Shown: in pieces, positions 23,650-37,526 of the stretch
Layout of the letters: each line of letters starts with the position of its first letter
How positions within the stretch are numbered: the stretch's first letter is position 1
Source of the DNA: Vitis vinifera
Lineage: Eukaryota > Streptophyta > Magnoliopsida > Vitales > Vitaceae
Length of the DNA: 64,000 bases
Assembly (NCBI RefSeq): GCF_030704535.1
Contig: NC_081815.1
Location: forward strand, 2,867,001-2,931,000
Direction: 5' to 3'
The notes under the pieces: model-generated
Database searches by the model: none
What the model was told of the DNA's origin: nothing
Seen by the model: the letters and a program-made list of their open reading frames with translations, nothing else
Position numbers and translations under genes: made by a program

Positions 23650-26600
23650 GATGTCTGGGTTTGGTGGAATCTCTCTCTCAAAGTTGGTTCTTTAGTCACA
23701 AATCATCAAAGATAGTCAATAAGGTCAACCCTTTCAATGCAATTTTCACTAGAATTATTTGCTTAATAGTAGAAGGATACCTAAATGTATCAACATTATA
23801 TCTTTTTTGTTTTGGAGTGATTATAAATTTTGAATCAAGATTAGACTAATTGAATTGAATTGATAGTGATGAATTTTTAGGTCAAAATAGTTATGGAGTG
23901 GCAAATATTAAAGTATGTTGTTTTCACCAAACTCATTATTTTAGTCTCACAAAGTCAAAATAAATGAAGGGTTAGTAAGAAAAAAGTTGAGTAGACATTT
24001 AAAATGAAGATAATGAAATGGGTATCAAGAGTATATGGCTAAAATTTCATATTTTACTTGAGATTAGTTCGAATCACACGACAAAGTTCTTTTCAAATTA
24101 ATGATATATTTATTATCAATAATAGAAGCCAAAATCGTAATGTTCACGGGTTCATCATGTGATTAAGTGGACAAAAAATTCATCATATCGAGTATTAAGC
24201 ACTTCCTGTGGAAAAGAAACGAAAGCGATGAAACCTTTATTAAAATCTTATTATATTAATGATAGAATTAACAAGTGGATAAGTATGATATGTGCCCACA
24301 TTTTGATTAATAATAACTCTAGAAACATCCTACAATGATCAAAGTATTAAAATTTATTTTTGGGCAAAGGGGGCTGATAAAGATGGTTTGAAGAAAGAAA
24401 GAAAGTATAATGAACAAAGAAAAACACTATGTTGGCTTTAGATATGTTAGTTAAAGGTGACAAAATTGGAGTAGGGCATGAAACATGTAAGTCTCAACCA
24501 CCCAACAGAGGTTGACACTAAACTATAATTGCTTTAGTTAGGTGAGGAACACCTTCCTCTGTGCTTTAGTTATACTGTCAAAGGCTTTTCTTAGTAAGCT
24601 AATCAAATCCCTTTTTTTTTTTTCTTTTTTTTTTTCTTTTTCTTTTTAACAAAAATTTCTAAAAATTAGAAGATTACAAATGAAACTTCTTATATATATG
24701 GAAAAAACGGAAGGAGTGTTAGGGCTTGTTTGGAACTGTCACTAAGATAATATTACCTTTTTTGGTAATAGAAAATAAAATTTTAACTTAAAAAGATAGA
24801 TTTAATAAATTTTAGGGTTATTTGATTAAAAAGGTGATTGAAAATTCAATTTTGGAAATCTAATCTTTCATTTTTTTTGGCATTTTAATAAAAATATTTT
24901 TATTTTTTTCTTGTTAAAATAAGATTTTCTTTTAAAATTACATGTAAATACTTGAAATAATTAAATGCATTTATGTCAAAAATGGATTACTCTTAAAGTA
25001 AAAATATGAAAGAATTTAAATTCATAAATTTGGGGATTATTTCATCAGTTTTAATCTATTAATTCTAAATTTTAACTAAAATAGTTTTTGAGATTTTATC
25101 ATAAACAAATATTTTTTTAAAATAAATTTGTGATTTTTTAAATATTTTTTTAGAATATTATAAGAAATAATTAAAAATACGAAGAATTCTTTGAGAATTT
25201 TGGCATTAATTAAGATCTGTTTTTAAAAATTATTCTCAAAATTATATTTGAATATATGCATACCTAAAAATTAATATTTTTGTATTGGGTTGGGTTATAA
25301 GATGGAGAATAACGTTTAAACTTCACCAACTATTTTTTATTTTATAAAACATTACATTAGACCAATGCACTCATGGTGAAAATATGAAACCAATGGTAAA
25401 GGACTATAATACTGTTGATGGGCCATGGGCAGATCCTGAATACCCGACCCAGAAGTAGTGGGCCTGGGCTTGGGTAAAAAGTAGCCACACATGATACTGT
25501 CATGGATGACTTATGGATGACGCTATTAAAGAATAAAACATATAAAATTATAAAAATATATAGAGAATATTTATATTAGAAAGAAAGTAAAAGGAGAGAA
25601 ATAATGAGATGATGGGCCCAAGGTTGATTATAGGAGAGGAAAAACAAGTAATAAAAACAAGGGGGAGAAGTTGTTAGGGTAGGGTGGTAGGCTTTAGCAG
25701 GAAAGGGCCGAAGTGGGGCCCAAGCGGGGAAAGGTGGGCCCATCCCACTAGCAGAAGAGTCCAAAAGAGGAGGTCGTACTCAATAGAGATGGGAAAGCCC
25801 AAAGGGAAAGAGTCCTGTTTGTACAGCTCCTACGGACCAACGGTAATGGAGCAGCCTGGGCCCACTGACCGACCCACTTTCCCACTTTATTACTGCTCGA
25901 TTTCTCTCTCCATCTTTTCACACTCACCTTCATTTGTTAAAACAATAAATAAATATTTTTTAAAAATATATATATTTAAAAATCCCTCTTTTTAATGGGC
26001 ATAATTTCTTGAAATGATACAAGTAAATGAATTCCTTATTTTTTTTAATAAGTTGTCCTTAAAAATTAAGAATACAATTATTTCACATTTTCTTTTTTAG
26101 AAAATACGATAATATAATAATTTATTTTTTTAAATAAAATAAAAATATAAATGTAAAAAAATTAAAATATTCTGATCTTTTTTATTAAGTTCATGTCTGA
26201 AAAACTCTAATTCTAACTTTTCTTTTTTCTTTTTTATTTTTATTTAGAATTTATTTTAATTAAAAAAATCAAATCATGTTATTTATTTATTTATTTATTT
26301 ATTTCAACTAAGAAAATGATGATTAAGACGAGGAAACGATAAAGTTTTAAAACATGATGATGATGAAAGAGAAGGGAGAGGAGCGGAAAAAGAAACCGAA
26401 AGAGAAGTAAGAGGAAGAAAATTATATATACCAAGAAATGATGTTTTTCTTTATTTATGTTTATTTTTTATTTGATATTTTTTTTTTAAATTAAGAGAAT
26501 GCTAGGAAACAAAAAAGTCTTAAATAAATTATTAACTTTTGAAATTAAATCGCAGGTGTGGAAGTCTTTAACGGTCAATGAGGCAAAAATAACAAAATGT

Positions 26601-27660
26601 GAAAAATAAATAATATTAAGTCTTTAAAATTAATTTAAATGACATATAATATTTAATTTATTAAATAAATAATTTAATTATATTTTAAAATTTTCAAAAT
26701 TTGTAAGACTTCTTTGCACAACATTTTGCATTCTTATTTTATTTAATTCACCAAAAAGGTTAAAATGACGACAGAAATGAAAACAAATTATGTCATTCCA
26801 CGTCATAATGTTTTAGAAAAAATAAAAATAAAATAAAATAATGTGGCATGATTAAAAAAGAAAAAGAAAAAAAGAAAAAAAAACAACCATTTCCAAATGC
26901 TACTCATGACTCTTCGAAACTCTGACTCTCTTAACCTTTTCCCGTACCTCTGTTCTGGTTTACAACGCACATGTGAGTGGGTGGGTGGTCGCACGTGGCT
27001 AACCTTTTCCTCCGTTTCATTTTAAAATTTATATTTTTACAAAAAGTATTTTAAATTTTTCTCACGCTTCCTTTACACGTGTGGAACATGTGGGTAGGCG
27101 CTGACCCCTCTCAGTTGGGGGTTCGTCTTCTAGTGTTTTGGACTCGACCACGAGCATAAAGGCTTTTGTTTCTTGGCTGTCAGTCACGTGACACTGCATG
27201 TGACTTCATTCCTTTTTTCCTGTTTGGTACTTAGCTTCAGCTCATCCCCTTTCTAGATACTGTTGTTCCCCTCTGTCTCCCTCCTATTTCCAACGTCCAT
27301 GATTTGACGACTCCTAAAATCATCGACACCGTCGGATCCTCTTACTTTACTGCACATCCCCATCGTTCAACCACTTGATTACAATACCTTTAGGGTGTGA
27401 TGTCGTTACACCTTAAAGAAACCCACCAATTATATTGAAATATCTTATTCTTTTAAATGTTTTTATGTAATAAGACAAAATAGGTGGAAATAGTCGGTGC
27501 CTTAAAATATAAAAAATTCCTAATTATTTTGATATGATACGAAACATTGATGTTTTTTAATAGGTAATTATATTACATATTATTAAATTTAACAAAATAT
27601 GTCTTAGTAGAGAGTTTACACTAATTTTTGTCGCATACTAGAAATAAAAGAAGAGTTTTT
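23650..27660. other. AT-rich gene desert, left part
   Basis: No coding region is supported. The interval holds long A/T tracts, an (ATTT)n microsatellite at about 26278-26304 and poly-T tracts near 24608-24650. A somewhat more GC-rich patch at about 26860-27420 contains three CACGTG/ACACGTGT-type boxes (near 26992, 27076 and 27186), but no adjacent gene was found. Confidence 0.5.
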
Positions 27661-27663
27661 TAA

Positions 27664-28040
27664 GGCTTATTTGATAATTATTTTTTAAAATAATTTTTAA
27701 AAATAATTTTTAAAAATTATTCTCTCATTTTTGTAGAACAAAATTTTATTTGAAAACTTAAAATATTTTTAACATATTTTTAATATTTTTAAAAATAAAT
27801 TTTATATCTAGTGTCTTATTTTTAATCATTTCATATGTTATATAATTATTTCTTAAAATAGTCATCATAAAAAAATAAAAATAATACAAAACAATTAAAA
27901 AATATTTTCTGAAAACATCCTATTTTTTGTTTTCAATAGTAAAAAACAGAAAACAATTTTTGGTTGTTAAATATGTTTTCTATGTTTTTTGTTATAAAAA
28001 ATTGAAAACTGTCCTAAAAAACAATTATCAAACTGTGTTT
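27664..28040. mobile_element. MITE-like element with TTTGATAATT ends
   Basis: The left end GGCTTATTTGATAATTAT and the right end, which read in reverse complement gives AAACACAGTTTGATAATTGT, share TTTGATAATT as terminal inverted repeats. The AT-rich interior has no coding capacity. Its core, in reverse complement, resembles the interiors of the elements at 28246 and 37527. Exact target-site duplications are not clear. Confidence 0.5.
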
Positions 28041-28245
28041 AAGAGTGATTTTAATTTTAAAAAAAAATTAAATTTATAGCGTTTTTTTTTAAGTTATCCT
28101 TTTATATAAAAAATATCATCTATTAAATGATTTTTCACGAATTATTGATTCTCTCAATTTTTCAAAATTTGTTAAATACCTAGAATTTGATCTTCAACCG
28201 TTTTTAAAAATAGATTTTTGTTCCTTGTAACTAAAAAAATAATAA

Positions 28246-28530
28246 AAACACATTTGATAATTAGAAAATTATTATTATTTTTTAAAAAATAGAAAATAAA
28301 TTATTTTCAGAAAATATCTTTTAATTATTTTTAATTATTTTCATTTATTTTTTAAATTGTTTTAAAAAATAATTATATAAATATATAGAATAATTAAAAA
28401 CAAAGTATTAGACATAAAAATTATTTTAAAAATTAAAAATAATTTAAAAATATTTCGGGTGATAAATAGACTTTTATTTTATAAACTATTAAAAAAATAA
28501 TTTTAAAACACTTTTACCCAACAAGAGCCT
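28246..28530. mobile_element. MITE-like relic, same family
   Basis: It starts with ACATTTGATAATTAG. The interior (about 28360-28450, with AATAATTATATAAATATATAG and later TTAGACATAAAAATTATTTT) matches the element at 37527-37815 closely. The right terminus is diverged, so this is a partial or decayed copy. Confidence 0.4.
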
Positions 28531-28539
28531 AATTTCTCA

Positions 28540-31500
28540 ACTCTCTTAAACCTACTCTTATTATTCTAAATATAATTTTAAAATTCTCTTTGATTTTTGA
28601 CACAAACTTTGACTCATATAGTCATATTCGATAGGTCTTGCAGGCATTATCAATACCAATTTTTTAAATTTGATTTTCTCTCTCCTTTGACATACAATAT
28701 ATACCAGGAAGACCCACATTTGACCCATGGAAGCAGCAGCGAAAGCTAACATAGAGACCAGAATCATTCATTAATATAATTTTTTTTTTTACACGAATAA
28801 AATAATTCTGACATGGAAGAAAAAACCGGGAAGTGGGGGGATTTTATAAAAATATTTTCCAACAAGGCAATTACACGAAGGACGAAAATAAATAAAAAAA
28901 GAAAAGCACGGTGTGGGTCGTATTGGGATCAGTATTTTAATTAAATAATAATAATAATAATTAATTAATTAATTCATAGTGAAAATGATTGATGGGTTTG
29001 GCTATGGTCTACTGAGATATGGTCTCTTGCGTGTCTGCCAAGTAATTTCCTTTTACATTTTAAAATAATTTGTATCACTTTAATTATGCACTAAAATAGT
29101 AATAAAGGCACATTGGTCAATAATCAATTGCCATGTTATTCTTACAATGCATCAATATAAGTAAGATATTGATGAGCCCACTAAAGTTTTTGGCATTTTT
29201 TTTTTCTTTTTTCTTCACATTTAATCATATTTTTATTGCACATCATAGACTCCACATGAGAATAATTGAGGAGTTTGTGGTTGAATTCTTTTTTTAAGTA
29301 CTCAATCATCCACATTAATATAAACAAAAATTTAGGTAAAAAAAAATTAATTATTTTGAAGCTCTCATTATTTTAATGTGAGTGAATGGTCGATTTTGCC
29401 CTCCCTGGATAAGAAGGAAAAATTAATAAATTAATTAATAGTGTCAGGTTTATCCAAAGAGATTTAGGTTGCATTTGGTTTGGAAAAAGTTTTCTAGTTT
29501 TTATTTTTTAAAATAATTTTTATTTTTATTTTTTAAAATGCATTTGTTTAACAAAAGTAAAAACTGTTTTTAGAAAATAAATCTAAAAAAATTTGCTTTG
29601 TTTTGAATTTTTTTCCAATGTATTAATATATTACATTTATTCATTATTCTTTTTATTTTGACTATATTTGTTATTTTAAAATGATTTAATAAAATATTAT
29701 AATATACTTATAATTAAATAAATAAATTATTATAATATAAAAATATGTCTATTTATAATAATCCAGAGTTTGATAAATGAACAAAATATTTATATCATAC
29801 TTTTAAGGTAATATTTGATTTTAAACCTGTATGAAATTGTGTTATTATTCATAGTAACATTTAAGGAACTATAATATGTTTTCATCGTATTTGTCTATTT
29901 GCATATTCTCTCCAAGTTCAAAATTATTGATCATTTATTTTCATTATTTAATATTTATTCAAAATTGTTGTTTATTTACTATTTACTTGTTAATTTACTC
30001 AATAGTTTAAAGAAAGACGGTCATGTAGAAAATAATATTAGAGCCATGTTTTTTGAAGATTATTTTAGTTAATCCTGTCATTATGCTTGGTCGACTAGTT
30101 ATGTCAATTGGTCAGTCCACAACAAGTAGAATGGGTGGTCTTGTAGATGCTCTAATAAAAATCCGAATTAAGTCAAAACTAAAGGACTAATAAGATTTAA
30201 GAAGAAATTGAGTGATATATTAAGACAATTGTCTCGTAGTTCAAGTATAGATGATATATCTAGAATTGATTGAAACATTAGGTCTCCATAATATTTTATG
30301 CCAAGATTAGACAATCAATTAAACCTTTTAATAGATAAAATGAAAATTTATTTAAGAAAGTGATTTATACGGACTCAAGCTATCAAGACTATACATTATA
30401 TATGATTTTTTGAATTAAACACGAACTATTCAATTAAGATAGCTAAAAATACGAACTTAGTTAGACAAAAGCAAGAAATGGTTCAACTATCTAACCCGAA
30501 AGATATTCAACATTTGAGGGGAAAAAAAAAAGTTCACATAAGAACACTTGAAGTAGCAAGTAACCGTTAATAAGACTTGGGTTAGACAAATTATATACGA
30601 ATGCTTAACTGTCTATGAGATGACAAATATAGCAATTTTGATATCTCAATATTAGGGTTTTAAGATCAAATCTCGTTTATGAATCAACTTATTTCAATTA
30701 TTATCTCAATTTAGAAGTAAGTTAAATTTGAATTGATGATGATTTTATATTTAAAGCTCTAATATTATACGTTCAAATTAAGGGATATGATAGGGATAAG
30801 ACCACAAAAAAAATAAAAATCACTCAATCAACTTAATTTATTGAAGAGAAGGAGTCATCAAGATCTTTTAGTTGCACCCCTATAGAAATAGAAATCAAGA
30901 ACAACCCGAGCCAACCCTACAAGCAATTGGGATTCTCACTAGTTTTCACCTAGTATAAAACAAAAGACAGATAATAAAATTTCCTAATAAATAAAATACT
31001 TGCTTCAAAGCTATAAAATATAAACTATAGAATAAGATTTTAAAAGCTAAATATATCTCAATTTTATAAAATACATTATTTGTTATTAATTTAATATAAA
31101 TGGTAATTCTACAACCAAGTTTTAATATTTAAAAATATTTCAATAATTTTTTTTTAAAAACTTACTAGTATGATATAATTAAAAAAATGACAAAGGTTAG
31201 AGTTTTTTCATTATCTTTTTATATTTTTTATATTTTAAATAAAAAATAATATAATTAAAACCTATTATGGTATAACATACTCACAATCCGTAGAAGTCTA
31301 ATGAGGTCAAAGTTGATAATATGTACATAAGAGACAATGAATTATCACAAAATTATGATTTCAAATCGGTTATGGGAAGAAGTTTATGACATTATATATA
31401 TATATGATGAACTCTTTTTAATTATATAATTGTGTTTTAAAGTAATAAAGTTTCGTTGAGCTATAATAGATAATATACTCGTGGAAGGTGTAGGTCCTTA

Positions 31501-33830
31501 CAAATAATATTAAAATTAATATTACCCTTTAATTGATCTCACAATTCTATAGGATACGACGATTTGGTTGCATGAGGGGATAATTGTAATATCCCATATT
31601 GAATATGGGAAGAAGATCTTAAAAAATATTTTAAAGTCGTAAAAGCTCCTTATCCCTTGTGCAAAACTAAGCGAGTGTTTTAAGTGGCTCGTGTAAAACT
31701 CTGAATTAATATTTTAGTAATGTGCAATATTGTAGGACATAACATTAGCTTCCCAAACCCTAGTATTGAATTTTGAGTGAGTGTATTAAGTGGCCATGCA
31801 ATACCGTCATTAAAACTATAAAAGTTTATTAGTCCTCAAAACACACAATGTCTACATGAATGAGTACAGTGAGTTACAATCCAAGATTGTAATTTACCGT
31901 AGTCATTTCACCGTTGATGAAAATTTTGCCCCATTAATATTTTTCTTCACTACAACTTCAATTTTTTGTTAAAGCAAAAAACAAGCCTAAATTCTCACTT
32001 CGTGCAAGCCATTTTTCTCATCCATCTTATCAGATTTTCTATGATGCTACATAATTTCGAAGATGGATGGGTTTGATCATTTCAGAGTGCCACTCAAATT
32101 TTTTTTAAAAAAAGAAAAAAGAATCGACCTCTTTGAATTTTAACTTCTACTTTTAGCAAGAAGTAAACAATAAAAGCAAAGGAAAAATAACTAATTTAAT
32201 TTTTTATATGGTTAATTTTCAAACATAAAATTATATGTTAACAATACTTTTGATGAAAAATATGTAATATTTTCAAAATTTGAAAAATTAATCAATAAAA
32301 TTTAATTTTTTTATTTTTATTTATTTTAACACATATCTCAATTTAGTTCATAAACTTCTCTTAAAAGAAATAGTTCTAAAAAAAATCATTTATAGTGTTA
32401 GAAAATCACTTATAATGTTTATGAAGAAACATTTGATAAATGATTTGAAATGACCTATTCGTTTTGATATCCAAATGGGTCCTTATGACTTTTTAAAATG
32501 CATCTACATGGGTTAAAAGAGACCTATACTTGTATAGTATTGAAAACTTTCTTCCTATCTGATATGGGACATCACGAAAGGGCCCTCACAATTTTTTTAA
32601 AACATGTCTACAAAGTTAAAAGTGACCTTTACTCATATAGTATTAAAAATTTTCCCTTTTCCGATATAAGACATCATTAAACCACACCACCCCCCACCCC
32701 AATCAATTCAACGTCCTCATTATATCCCGTAAAATTGTCGAATATGGGATTTAAAATTTCAAAAGAGCTCTCACTACTTTAAAATACATCAATAAGGTTA
32801 AAAGAAGTTCATACTTATATAGTATTTGAAGTTTTCCTCTCTACCCAATGTAGGATATCATATGATTCTTCTTAAAAACACTTTTATTAAAGACACTTTA
32901 AGTATCAATAAAACCAAATGCATTTTAAATCATATTTAAATGTCAAACAACCCCTTCTCTATCGATTTTTCACTCGAAATTGATGAAAAAAAATTTGCTT
33001 GACAAACACATGAATATTATCAATGATATAGACATAAGTTTTATTTAAGACTGTTATGCATAAATTATAAGCATTTTTTCATTTATTTTTTATTAAAAAT
33101 TATAACAAAAGAAAAGGCTTTTTAACATTTGGATATGATTTACTAGAAACATTGATAAAAGCGAATTCTATAAGTGGCTAAGGTAAACTTTATCTTTACA
33201 AACGTAAATAAATCAAAGTTGGAAAATGTATAAAATATCTTTTGAAAAGTTTTAGGAAGCAATTGAAAAAGTTGGGTTTGATGCATATATGATGTCCAGA
33301 TGCTACTTTCTTTTCCGTTTCAGCCTCGAACAAAATCTCCACTGGCTTGTAATAATATGAAGATATCATCAAATGAAGTGCTAAGAAAGCAAGAAAAGTA
33401 AAACTTTAGGTTTGATTGGACCTTAAAATGATGAAACAAAATTATGTGCGGATGAGTTTGATAATCACATTCTTTGAGAAGCGTGCACGCAACCAAGTGG
33501 CTGTAAAACCAGCATCGCTTTTCTGCCACATACATCCTTCAACAATGACAAAAAGCTTTCCTTTTGAAATGCTTTGGAAAATATTTTTTCTAAAAAAATT
33601 TATTTGATATCAAATAAAATTATATTTAAGCATTTAAATATAAAAATTACTTTTTTTTTATATCTATTAAAGTATTATGTATTTATGTATAATACAATTT
33701 TTTTTAAAATATATATTTTTTAAATTTTCAATTATTGCTTAAATTTTTTTTATTAAAATTAACAAAAAAAAAACACTTCAAATATATTCAAAAACATAAT
33801 TTATTTTTGTAATAAATTCTCTAAAAATAT
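28540..33830. other. AT-rich gene desert, middle part
   Basis: No gene is supported. The segment contains a half-MITE-like stretch at about 29470-29600, a 9-bp-arm palindrome TCCCATATTGAATATGGGA at 31592-31610, and a group of related short repeats at 32480-32880 (listed separately). All reading frames are short and of low complexity. Confidence 0.5.
32480..32870. repeat. three diverged repeats containing a GATATGGGACATCA-type box
   Basis: Three related blocks share the order CTTTTAAAATGCATCTACA, GGTTAAAAG, ACTTGTATAGTATTGAA, TTTTCC and then a box: GATATGGGACATCA at 32561, GATATAAGACATCA at 32663 and AATGTAGGATATCA at 32847. They are degenerate direct repeats of about 100-180 bases. Confidence 0.65.
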
Positions 33831-33854
33831 TTTTTATTAGAAATTTGGTGAATA

Positions 33855-34145
33855 TAGAACTCATTTGACAATTGTTTTTAAAATATTTTTCTGTTTTATG
33901 TAACAAAAAAAAGTTTGATAACCATAAAACAAAAAATTTAATATTTTTAAAAATAATTATATAAAATATGAAAAATAAAATATTTTATATAGAAATTATT
34001 TTTAAACTGTATTTTAAAATATACTAACAAGTTTAAAACATTTCAAATAAAATTTTATTTTATAAAACATTATATAATAATTTTCAAAAACCGTGTTTGA
34101 AAACATTTAACATAAAATTATCTTTACGAACATATATCAAACAAT
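33855..34145. mobile_element. MITE-like relic
   Basis: It begins CTCATTTGACAATTGTTTTT and ends ATATCAAACAATAGG, a weak inverted-repeat pair. The interior AATAATTATATAAAATATG followed by ATATAGAAATTATTTTTAAAC resembles the MITE-like family at 28246 and 37527. It is non-coding. Confidence 0.35.
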
Positions 34146-34159
34146 AGGAAAAAATATCT

Positions 34160-34385
34160 CTCATGATCAAATTGGCATAGTCAAGACGAAATTGCATATT
34201 TTTATGACAAGACGTGGTTATATATTTCAATTTTCTAATACAAAATTAACATAATATTTCACTTTATCAAGTCTCATGATCAAATTGGCATAATCGGGAC
34301 GAAATTGCACATTTTTATGACGAGACGTGGCTATAAATTTCGACTTTCTAATACAAAATTAGCATAATATCTCACTTTATCAAGT
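34160..34385. repeat. 113-bp tandem duplication
   Basis: Two adjacent copies, 34160-34272 and 34273-34385, both begin CTCATGATCAAATTGGCATA and both end TTTATCAAGT. They differ at only a few positions (for example CAAGACGAAATT versus CGGGACGAAATT), so the duplication is fairly recent. No gene is evident. Confidence 0.9.
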
Positions 34386-34389
34386 GTAA

Positions 34390-37300
34390 TTGGAATGATT
34401 TAGAGTTCAGTCAATAGACGCAAATTCTTTTGCATGAAAGAGTTATTTGTGGGTTTCTTTGATTGAAGTTGACAGTCTAGGTGGTAGCTGGTCATACCTT
34501 CTACGTAATCCGTATCGAATGTTTTTAATATATGCTTCTTTTGCTATGTATTTTTCATACTATTTCATACGTTACCCTCAAATGTAACATCACATCACAT
34601 CTATGTTTCCGTAACGCCGCGCCTCTCCTATGATCCTATCTTCGCCAATAAATAACCACACTTTTCCAAGTAGGCATTTACGTAAAAATTCTTATTGTTA
34701 TGAAATCTTTCAGTATTAAGAATATTATTTAGAATTACATTTTTCTTTTGAGAAATTGAAAAAATATTTTCATAACTTTTATTTATTAGAAAAATGTTCG
34801 TTTTTAGTGAATTTAGTGTAATTTATTCACTCCATGGTTAGTTTAAATTAACATTAACACCTTTAAGATTTGGTGTAAGTTCAAATTTTATCCTCAACTT
34901 AATAAATATATTATTTAATCTCTATCAAAATAAATAAATTTAGAAAAACTAAGTTTTGCCTCACTAAGTTAAAAATATATAACAAAAAATGAATCTCAAA
35001 TGTTATAAATTAATTTTATCCTCATTAATTAAAAATATTTTAAAATCATGCATTTTTTCAAAAATCAGATAATTAGTTTTTAAAGGGTTATATAATTCAA
35101 AGGGTTAATGAAGAAATTCAAAATTTAAAATTTAACCCTTTATAATTTTTTATCTCATTTTAACAAAAATAATCTCATTATTTTTTTTTATAAAAATAAT
35201 TTTTTTTTTTAAACTCACATGTAAATACTTGAAATGGTAAATGATATTTGTATAAAAAAATCATTATTTTTCAAGTAAAAACATGAGAAGAGTTAGATTC
35301 ATGTTTTACAAAATTTGAGGTTTTTTTTTCTTTTCTTTTTTTTTTTGTAATTTTTCAAATTAGTGAGTAATAATCAAAATTTTCCAATTAATTTTATAAA
35401 AAAACATATATTAATAGAGAGAATATTTACATTAATCCGATGAAAATGAAATTAGCCATTTAAATTAATCTAATAATAATTAGTTCAAAAATCACACAAT
35501 GGCAAGTTTGTTATTATAGGACTTGTTTTTGATAGACCATAGGCGGAAGCTATATATAAGAAAAGCGAGCAGTATGAGGGTATCAGGGTATTAGGGTAGT
35601 AGGGTTTTATACTATATTATAAAAGCAACCAATAGTCATAAAATAAAGCGTCTAGGGATCATAAAGAGGAATAATGGACAAATTTTGAAGGGAAATTTTT
35701 TATTATTGAAGAATGTGACGAGGAATCCAATGATGAAGCATGAACAATATGCAACAAAAAAACACACCCTTTAATGGGAAAATATTCCCCGTTTCAAGTA
35801 AACGACATGCCTGGTTTCGATAACGCCAATTTCTTCAGAAATTGTTCGTTTTTGGATTCTGATTTCAAACCTCCTCACCATGAGAATTGATTTTCCTGGA
35901 AAATGGAATCAACAAAAATCTAGTCATCTCCCTAAATTATTTCCCAATGGTTCACGTATGCCCTTGTGATTGAAGTATTGCAACCAAACAATTTGACTTG
36001 TCATTTTTAGGGTAGATAAATATTATACCAACGAAATTTAAATTTGGTATTTATTGGTCAAATTGATTCAATGAGGGTTAGCTTAATTTAGCATTACTTG
36101 TTATGGAATCATTTGTTATCGATTTGGTAGGGTAAATGAGGATTATTTTCCATTTTGTAAAACATGAAAAAGACCAAGGTTGTGTTTGCATGGATTTATG
36201 AAAAGTTTTGTTATATCTAATAAATTTTACGAAATCCATTTTCGCTGTCGAGTAAAATTATTGATGTCGGACGTGGGAGCGTTTCTAAGATTATAAAAAT
36301 AATGTTGTTGAGGCCCTATGAAGTAAGGTAATTTATAAGTCTCATTCATTAGACGTGTTTAAGGGAGTAACAAGATGTGTTATATTTGACTAAGACTTAG
36401 AGTTTGTTGACTTTAGTTTCAACTTCAAATTTTTTATTAAAATAAAAAGTAAAAAATTATCTCAAATAAATCGAAAAAATAAATGAAATGGTTTGTAAGA
36501 ACAAAAAATAGATATTTTTTGTAGCAAAATAAACCTTTTGGCCTAAGCCATTCACTGAATTAATTAATATTGTAAGCAGTAAGGCGAAGATACCTTCTCA
36601 TTAATAACCTAAAATAAATAAATATATAAATAAAAAATAAACTTAGAGAATGAATCAAGAGAATAAAAATCAAATCGGAGTTAGGCCTGTCAGCATCATA
36701 TTCTTTTCGCAGCAGACATCATAGATGGAAGTCCAATTAAAAAAAATAATTATTCATCAACTCCTATTATCAAATCAACAAAGAGGGTGGAATATTAAGA
36801 CTATAAGAGAATATAAGGGGAGGAAGATAACGACAAGCGAGAAATGCTGGAAAAATGGAATGGAGAGCCAAAAATAAATAAATAAAATAAAATAAATTTA
36901 AAAAGAAAAGAAAGAAAAACAAATTAGAGGTGCCGTGCATGGGAAAAGACACAGCGGCTCCGACAAAGATTTTTGGCAGTACGGTCTATTCACACTTGAA
37001 AACATTCCTAAAAATAATATCTCCTGCTGTTTGGGCTCGAGATTTTAGGGTTTGTTTGTTTGTTTGTTTGTTTCCCTGTAAATTAAAATGTGTTCTCGCA
37101 AGGGAATGTTTGGTATGGGGAAATGCTATTTGTTAATTAATACGAGGAGAATAATTTTATTCCTTTCCCTCTCTTTATTATTTTTTTTTATAACGATTTT
37201 TTCTTTTTTCATATTTTAAATATTAAAAGCTATATGTGCAGCAGGCCTAGTTGAGGGCCTTTGTTGAATGGGCGCCCTCTACGTTCAGGAACTTTGGTTC

Positions 37301-37520
37301 ACTTGTGATACTACACATTTTATGTATATAATATAAAAAAAATTTAAAATACATTTTTATATTTTCAATAATATAAATAATAAAAATATTTTAAATTTAT
37401 TGTAAAAATAATATATTTCAAAACAAATTCTAAAAAACATGTTTTTTAATTAAAGAATTTAATAACTGTATTTTTAAAATTAGATGACTATTTTATATTT
37501 TAAACAACATAAAACAAATA
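34390..37520. other. AT-rich gene desert, right part
   Basis: No coding gene is supported. Minor features are an imperfect 8-mer G-rich run (AGGGTATC, AGGGTATT, AGGGTAGT, AGGGTTTT) at about 35577-35609 and a (TTTG)n microsatellite at 37051-37073. Confidence 0.5.
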
Positions 37521-37526
37521 TAAAAA

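Noticed and set aside
33320..33607. Overlapping 63- and 71-codon frames in the gene desert
   Set aside because: No domain similarity, no splice or promoter signals, and flanked by repeat-rich AT DNA.
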